Positions 12,174 through 13,194 of a DNA stretch of 13,194 nucleotides are shown piece by piece; position 1 is the stretch's first letter, and every line of letters begins with the position of its first letter. A program made the translations under genes and the position numbers. The DNA lies in contig JAGBYS010000071.1 in NCBI GenBank assembly GCA_017628675.1, positions 1-13,194 of the forward strand, in the 5' to 3' direction. This DNA is from Tidjanibacter sp. (GTDB taxonomy: Bacteria; Bacteroidota; Bacteroidia; Bacteroidales; Rikenellaceae). The notes under the pieces are model-generated. The model saw nothing but the letters and a program-made list of their open reading frames with translations, made no database searches and was not told where the DNA came from.

Positions 12174-12794
12174 ATGTACTTCCGATTCCCGAGGTTTTTC
12201 CGCCGTATGACCCCAACGATGTTGTGGAAGGTCGAGAGTAGAGATAGTGTCTATCTCACCTTCGACGACGGCCCCACACCCCGCATCACCGAGCAGATTC
12301 TCGACATACTCGACAACTATGGTGCCAAGGCCACCTTCTTCTGCCTGGGCAACAATGCCGAGGTCTACCCCGACCTTGTGGAGCTCATCCTCGAGCGCGG
12401 TCACGCCATCGGCAACCACTCCTACAACCACACACGCGGCTGGCTCACCTCCACCGACGACTATATGGCAAGTGCCTATCGTGCAGGCCAATTCCTGCCC
12501 TACACACGACTGTTCCGCCCACCCTATGGCCGCATAGCCTCACGCGAGGTGCGCCGTATGCGCTCCCAGGGCTGGAGGGTCGTTATGTGGAACAACATCT
12601 CGGAGGACTACGACCACCGCATCACTCCCCAGCGTTGCGCCCAGAAGGTCACACGCCACCTGCGCCCCGGCAACATCATCGTCTTCCACGACTCGGTCAA
12701 GGCGGCCCCCAATATGCTCCACGCACTACCCAAAGTGCTCGAGGCGATAAAAAAACGAGGGCTCAAATGTGATATTATTACGCAGGACTTGTAG
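12174..12794 (+). CDS. Polysaccharide deacetylase family protein (NodB domain)
   Basis: A 206-residue protein that is nearly all NodB homology domain (carbohydrate esterase family 4), which removes acetyl groups from N-acetylated glycans such as peptidoglycan or chitin-like chains. Visible motifs are TFDDGP with Asp31 (catalytic base) and Asp32 (metal ligand), NHSYNH with His82 and His86 (metal ligands), FRPPYG (114-119) with the conserved Arg115, the Trp-containing segment VVMWNNISEDY (136-146), and IIVFHDS with His172 (catalytic acid). All expected catalytic residues are present, so it should be active. There is no clear signal peptide; the basic, hydrophobic start (MYFRFPRFFRR) could be a short anchor but is weak. 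The substrate is unknown; peptidoglycan is the likeliest from context. efp follows 99 bp later with its own probable promoter. Confidence 0.92.
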   Translation: MYFRFPRFFRRMTPTMLWKVESRDSVYLTFDDGPTPRITEQILDILDNYGAKATFFCLGNNAEVYPDLVELILERGHAIGNHSYNHTRGWLTSTDDYMASAYRAGQFLPYTRLFRPPYGRIASREVRRMRSQGWRVVMWNNISEDYDHRITPQRCAQKVTRHLRPGNIIVFHDSVKAAPNMLHALPKVLEAIKKRGLKCDIITQDL

Positions 12795-12813
12795 GAATTT
12801 GGACAAAAATAAT

Positions 12814-12821
12814 TACTTTTG
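12814..12821 (+). promoter_or_regulatory. -7 promoter box for efp
   Basis: TACTTTTG fits TAnnTTTG; a TTG at 12789-12791 lies 22 bp upstream, slightly beyond ideal spacing. The start would be near 12827, giving a leader of about 65 bases that includes the hairpin TGTGCG-TTAGG-CGCACA (12835-12851). Confidence 0.55.
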
Positions 12822-12893
12822 TGGCTCAAAGCGCTGTGCGTTAGGCGCACAACCCACCAAACAGGAATATCTAATTTAATATATTTTTATACT

Positions 12894-13194
12894 ATGGCAA
12901 CAGCTTCAGACATCAAAATCGGTATGTGTATCGATATGGATAACAAGACTTTCCTTGTTGTCGATTTCCAGCATGTAAAACCCGGTAAAGGCCCCGCCTT
13001 CATCCGCACCAAACTCAAAAACCTCGAGAATGGCCGCGTACTCGACAAGACCTATTCGTCGGTGAGCGAGCGTATCGAGCCCGTGCGCGTTGAGCGTCGC
13101 CCCTACCAGTACACCTATGAGGACGACCTGGGCATCCACCTGATGCATATGGAGACCTTCGAGGAGATCACCATCCCCCGCGACCTGATCGAGA
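12894..13194 (+). CDS. efp: Elongation factor P, C-terminus cut by window edge
   Basis: EF-P binds ribosomes stalled between the P and E sites and helps form peptide bonds in proline-rich stretches. The visible 100 residues cover the N-terminal KOW-like domain (1-65) and the start of the second OB domain. The loop HVKPGKGPAF (27-36) places a Lys at residue 32, the position that is modified by beta-lysylation in E. coli EF-P (Lys34); this is therefore the lysine type, not the arginine type that is rhamnosylated. Whether and how it is modified here cannot be told, since no modification gene lies in the window. EIEPVRVERR-like strands follow (here RIEPVRVERRPYQYTYEDD, 61-79). About 88 residues are missing beyond the edge. 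The ATG at 12894 follows an AT-rich leader without a strong Shine-Dalgarno. Confidence 0.96.
   Translation, partial: MATASDIKIGMCIDMDNKTFLVVDFQHVKPGKGPAFIRTKLKNLENGRVLDKTYSSVSERIEPVRVERRPYQYTYEDDLGIHLMHMETFEEITIPRDLIE

Overview
The window looks like chromosomal DNA from a Bacteroidota species, most likely order Bacteroidales. Moderately GC-rich genes with AT-rich leaders suggest something Alistipes/Rikenellaceae-like, but that level is inference. Supporting signs are repeated TAnnTTTG -7 promoter boxes (several with a TTG/TTTG -33 box), weak Shine-Dalgarno signals, and families typical of the phylum (DUF4837 lipoprotein, PepSY-like secreted proteins, DUF4435, SUI1-type factor). No phage, integrase, transposase, tRNA, rRNA or CRISPR array is visible. 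Most of the window is housekeeping and envelope chromosome; the unusual content is in the intergenic DNA.

Layout. 1-2148 (minus): a TonB-C-domain membrane protein followed by a CPA1 potassium/proton antiporter cut by the left edge. 2256-4009 (plus): lpxC and lpxA, two early steps of lipid A synthesis; LpxC ends without the FabZ domain commonly fused to it in this phylum. 4010-4371: a strong terminator, a 9-bp tandem array inside an inverted repeat, a GC-rich hairpin, a 16-bp perfect palindrome and a clear promoter. 4372-5308 (plus): two PepSY-like exported proteins. 5338-5367: a bidirectional terminator between convergent genes. 5373-6121 (minus): a CD225/dispanin-like protein overlapping by one base with a DUF2752 membrane protein. 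6122-6424: a patchwork of short tandem repeats and a ~100-nt nested hairpin. 6425-9098 (minus): promoter, coiled-coil protein, zapA, a ~380-bp gene-free stretch that probably encodes 6S-like RNA, then rny (RNase Y). 9202-9552 (minus): SUI1/YciH-like factor, divergent from 9620-10633 (plus), a DUF4435 Toprim-like protein. 10628-11062: a four-helix-bundle (S23/IVP/bAvd family) gene bracketed by inverted arrays of a 7-bp repeat. 11057-12061 (minus): DUF4837 lipoprotein, divergent from a polysaccharide deacetylase (12174-12794, plus). 12894-end: efp, cut by the right edge.

Functionally the genes cover envelope building and homeostasis (lpxC, lpxA, TonB-like, antiporter, PepSY-like, NodB deacetylase), division (zapA and a probable partner), RNA turnover (rny) and translation (SUI1-like, EF-P). 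The best candidates for something undescribed are the four-helix-bundle gene with its inverted heptad arrays, which resembles a 23S rRNA intervening sequence placed between protein genes; the structured RNA between zapA and rny; the 100-nt palindromic element after rny; and the short-repeat patchworks.
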